A DNA stretch of 6,614 nt from JAJRXG01 sp038523965. Lineage in GTDB: Bacteria > Bacteroidota > Bacteroidia > Chitinophagales > Saprospiraceae. The notes beneath the pieces were generated by a model. It did no database searches. It worked only from the letters and a program-made list of their open reading frames with translations, and was not told where the DNA came from. The stretch is from positions 1 to 6,614 of the forward strand of contig JBCBIX010000134.1 of NCBI GenBank assembly GCA_038523965.1. The letters are read 5' to 3'. A program made the position numbers and the translations under genes. Below are positions 5,243-6,614 of this stretch, one piece after another. Within the stretch, counting starts at the first letter, position 1. Each line of letters starts with the position of its first letter.

Positions 5243-6614
5243 TTGGATAAAAAGGAGATCGACCAGCTTGTCAGCCAAATTCACATCAAAGGTGCTAACA
5301 CTAACAATCTCCGGGACGTAGAGCTGAAGATTCCCAAGAATCAGCTTGTAGTTGTTACCGGAGTTTCTGGATCAGGGAAGTCATCGCTGGTGATGGATAC
5401 TCTGTATGCCGAAGGTCAGCGGAGGTATGTCGAAAGCATGTCCTCCTACGCAAGGCAGTTCCTCGGCAGGATGAAGAAACCAGAGGTGGACTTCATCAAA
5501 GGAATTTCTCCAGCTATAGCCATCGAGCAAAAGGTCACATCAAGTAACGCACGTTCGACAGTTGGCTCGTTGACAGAGATCTATGATTATCTCCGCCTGC
5601 TTTTTGCTCGTGCAGGTCAGACGATTTCTCCGGTCTCTGGTAAGGTTGTTCGAAGGCATGAAGTGGCTGATGTCGTCAATGGGATCAATGGGTTGCCTAA
5701 TGGTACCAAGGTGATCCTGGTCGCACCTATTAAGCCCTATGATGATGAAAGAAAAACGTCAAAGGAATTTGAACTCCTTCTGGGGAAGGGCTTCTCACGC
5801 TTGTATTGGAATGACGAGCTGCTCTACATCCAAGATCTATTAGATGCCGGTGACAAACGACTTGACAAAGCCATCGGGCAGCACAAATCAGATATCCAGG
5901 TACTCATCGATCGGTTCGTATCCAACGATGATGAGGAGAATCGCAAGCGCATAGCAGATAGTGTCAACACAGCTTTTTACGAGGGCGGTGGAGAATGCCA
6001 CCTAAGAGTAGTTGATGGAGAAGACCTATCGTTCAATAATCGATTTGAGCTCGATGGAATCACTTTTTTGGAGCCATCACCTCAGCTGTTCAACTACAAC
6101 AATCCATACGGCGCCTGCAAGAAGTGTGAAGGCTATGGCCAAGTTCTGGGTATCGACCCTGCTAAGGTGATTCCTAATGATGCTCTGTCCGTATACGAGG
6201 GTGCCATCGCTTGTTGGAAGGGTGAAAAAAATGGAATGTGGCTCACTCGGTTAATTTATGCCGCAGCAGACTTCGGATTCCCCGTTCATACTCCAGTAAA
6301 AGACCTCTCAGAGGCTGAGCGTGAGTTGCTCTGGACAGGAAACGACCACTTCGAAGGCATTAATGAATTCTTTGAGGAGCTTCAATCCAAGAGTTACAAG
6401 ATTCAGAATCGAGTAATGATGGCTCGATATAGAGGGAAGACTACCTGCCCGGTCTGCAAAGGTGGTAGACTGAGGAAAGAAGCAAGCTATGTACTGATAA
6501 ATGGAAAAAATATCAGTGACCTCATCCATATGCCGATCAAGGATTTGAAGGACTTCATTGATCATATTGAGTTGTCTAAACATCAGCAAGCAATATTCGT
6601 TCAGCTATCGCTTG
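5243..6614 (+). CDS. uvrA: Excinuclease ABC subunit A, N-terminal half (3' end outside window)
   Basis: UvrA is the dimeric ABC-type ATPase that finds bulky DNA lesions and loads UvrB in nucleotide excision repair. The frame stays open to the window edge, giving 457 of roughly 940 residues. It shows I-H-I-K-G-A-N-T-N-N-L near the start, Walker A G-V-S-G-S-G-K-S (40-47), Y-A-E-G-Q-R-R-Y-V-E-S (55-65), Y-A-R-Q-F-L-G-R-M (69-77) and G-I-S-P-A-I-A-I-E-Q-K (87-97). The UvrB-binding region (about 130-250) is present, so this is ordinary UvrA, not the shortened UvrA2. Cysteine pairs are C292/C295 and C402/C405. The pair expected some 30 residues before C292 in the E. coli protein is absent. No in-frame ATG exists between the stop at 5156-5158 and the conserved region; TTG at 5243 gives M-D-K-K-E-I-D-Q-L-V, a normal leader length. 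TTG at 5210 is an alternative. It is divergent from sdhC. Confidence 0.94.
   Translation, partial: MDKKEIDQLVSQIHIKGANTNNLRDVELKIPKNQLVVVTGVSGSGKSSLVMDTLYAEGQRRYVESMSSYARQFLGRMKKPEVDFIKGISPAIAIEQKVTSSNARSTVGSLTEIYDYLRLLFARAGQTISPVSGKVVRRHEVADVVNGINGLPNGTKVILVAPIKPYDDERKTSKEFELLLGKGFSRLYWNDELLYIQDLLDAGDKRLDKAIGQHKSDIQVLIDRFVSNDDEENRKRIADSVNTAFYEGGGECHLRVVDGEDLSFNNRFELDGITFLEPSPQLFNYNNPYGACKKCEGYGQVLGIDPAKVIPNDALSVYEGAIACWKGEKNGMWLTRLIYAAADFGFPVHTPVKDLSEAERELLWTGNDHFEGINEFFEELQSKSYKIQNRVMMARYRGKTTCPVCKGGRLRKEASYVLINGKNISDLIHMPIKDLKDFIDHIELSKHQQAIFVQLSL

Noticed and set aside
5034..5243. Open frame of 69 codons on the minus strand in the sdhC-uvrA spacer, starting at an ATG that overlaps the uvrA start.
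   Set aside because: No recognisable domain, signal or membrane segment. It covers the spacer where both divergent promoters must lie, and its end overlaps the candidate sdh promoter. Best seen as chance.

Overview
The window looks like a chromosomal segment of a bacterium of the phylum Bacteroidota. The evidence is a DUF6702-type secreted protein, a succinate dehydrogenase of the sdhC-sdhA-sdhB type with a five-helix di-heme cytochrome b, a small outer-membrane barrel ending in phenylalanine, weak or absent Shine-Dalgarno sequences, and several matches to the Bacteroidota -7 promoter element TAnnTTTG. I cannot place it below phylum. I see no mobile element, CRISPR array, tRNA or rRNA.

Layout from left to right. 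Positions 1-302 (minus) hold the N-terminal 100 residues of a DUF6702 protein that runs off the left edge. Positions 303-804 contain no convincing protein gene. They do carry two tandem, similarly organised units on the plus strand. Each has a short shared 5' box, a variable middle, an identical 30-base box and a terminator hairpin with a T-tract. No plus-strand protein gene ends at either terminator, so I read the units as a candidate pair of related small RNAs. Positions 805-1347 (minus) encode a 180-residue putative outer-membrane beta-barrel protein of unknown role.

Positions 1470-4943 (minus) are the succinate dehydrogenase / fumarate reductase operon, transcribed sdhC, sdhA, sdhB. A strong intrinsic terminator at 1394-1427 closes it. 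The cytochrome b subunit anchors the complex in the inner membrane and passes electrons between the quinone pool (probably menaquinone) and the three iron-sulfur clusters of SdhB. Those clusters connect to the covalent FAD of SdhA, where succinate and fumarate are interconverted. All catalytic and cofactor-binding motifs I looked for are intact.

Positions 4944-5242 are the divergent spacer between sdhC and uvrA, with promoter-like elements for both directions and a 10-base perfect palindrome upstream of sdhC. From about 5243 to the right edge (plus) lies the first half of uvrA, the damage-recognition ATPase of nucleotide excision repair. It apparently starts at a TTG codon and lacks one of the cysteine pairs found in the E. 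coli protein.

The protein genes are ordinary housekeeping or lineage-typical genes. The least explained part of the window is the duplicated RNA-like structure at about 469-773.
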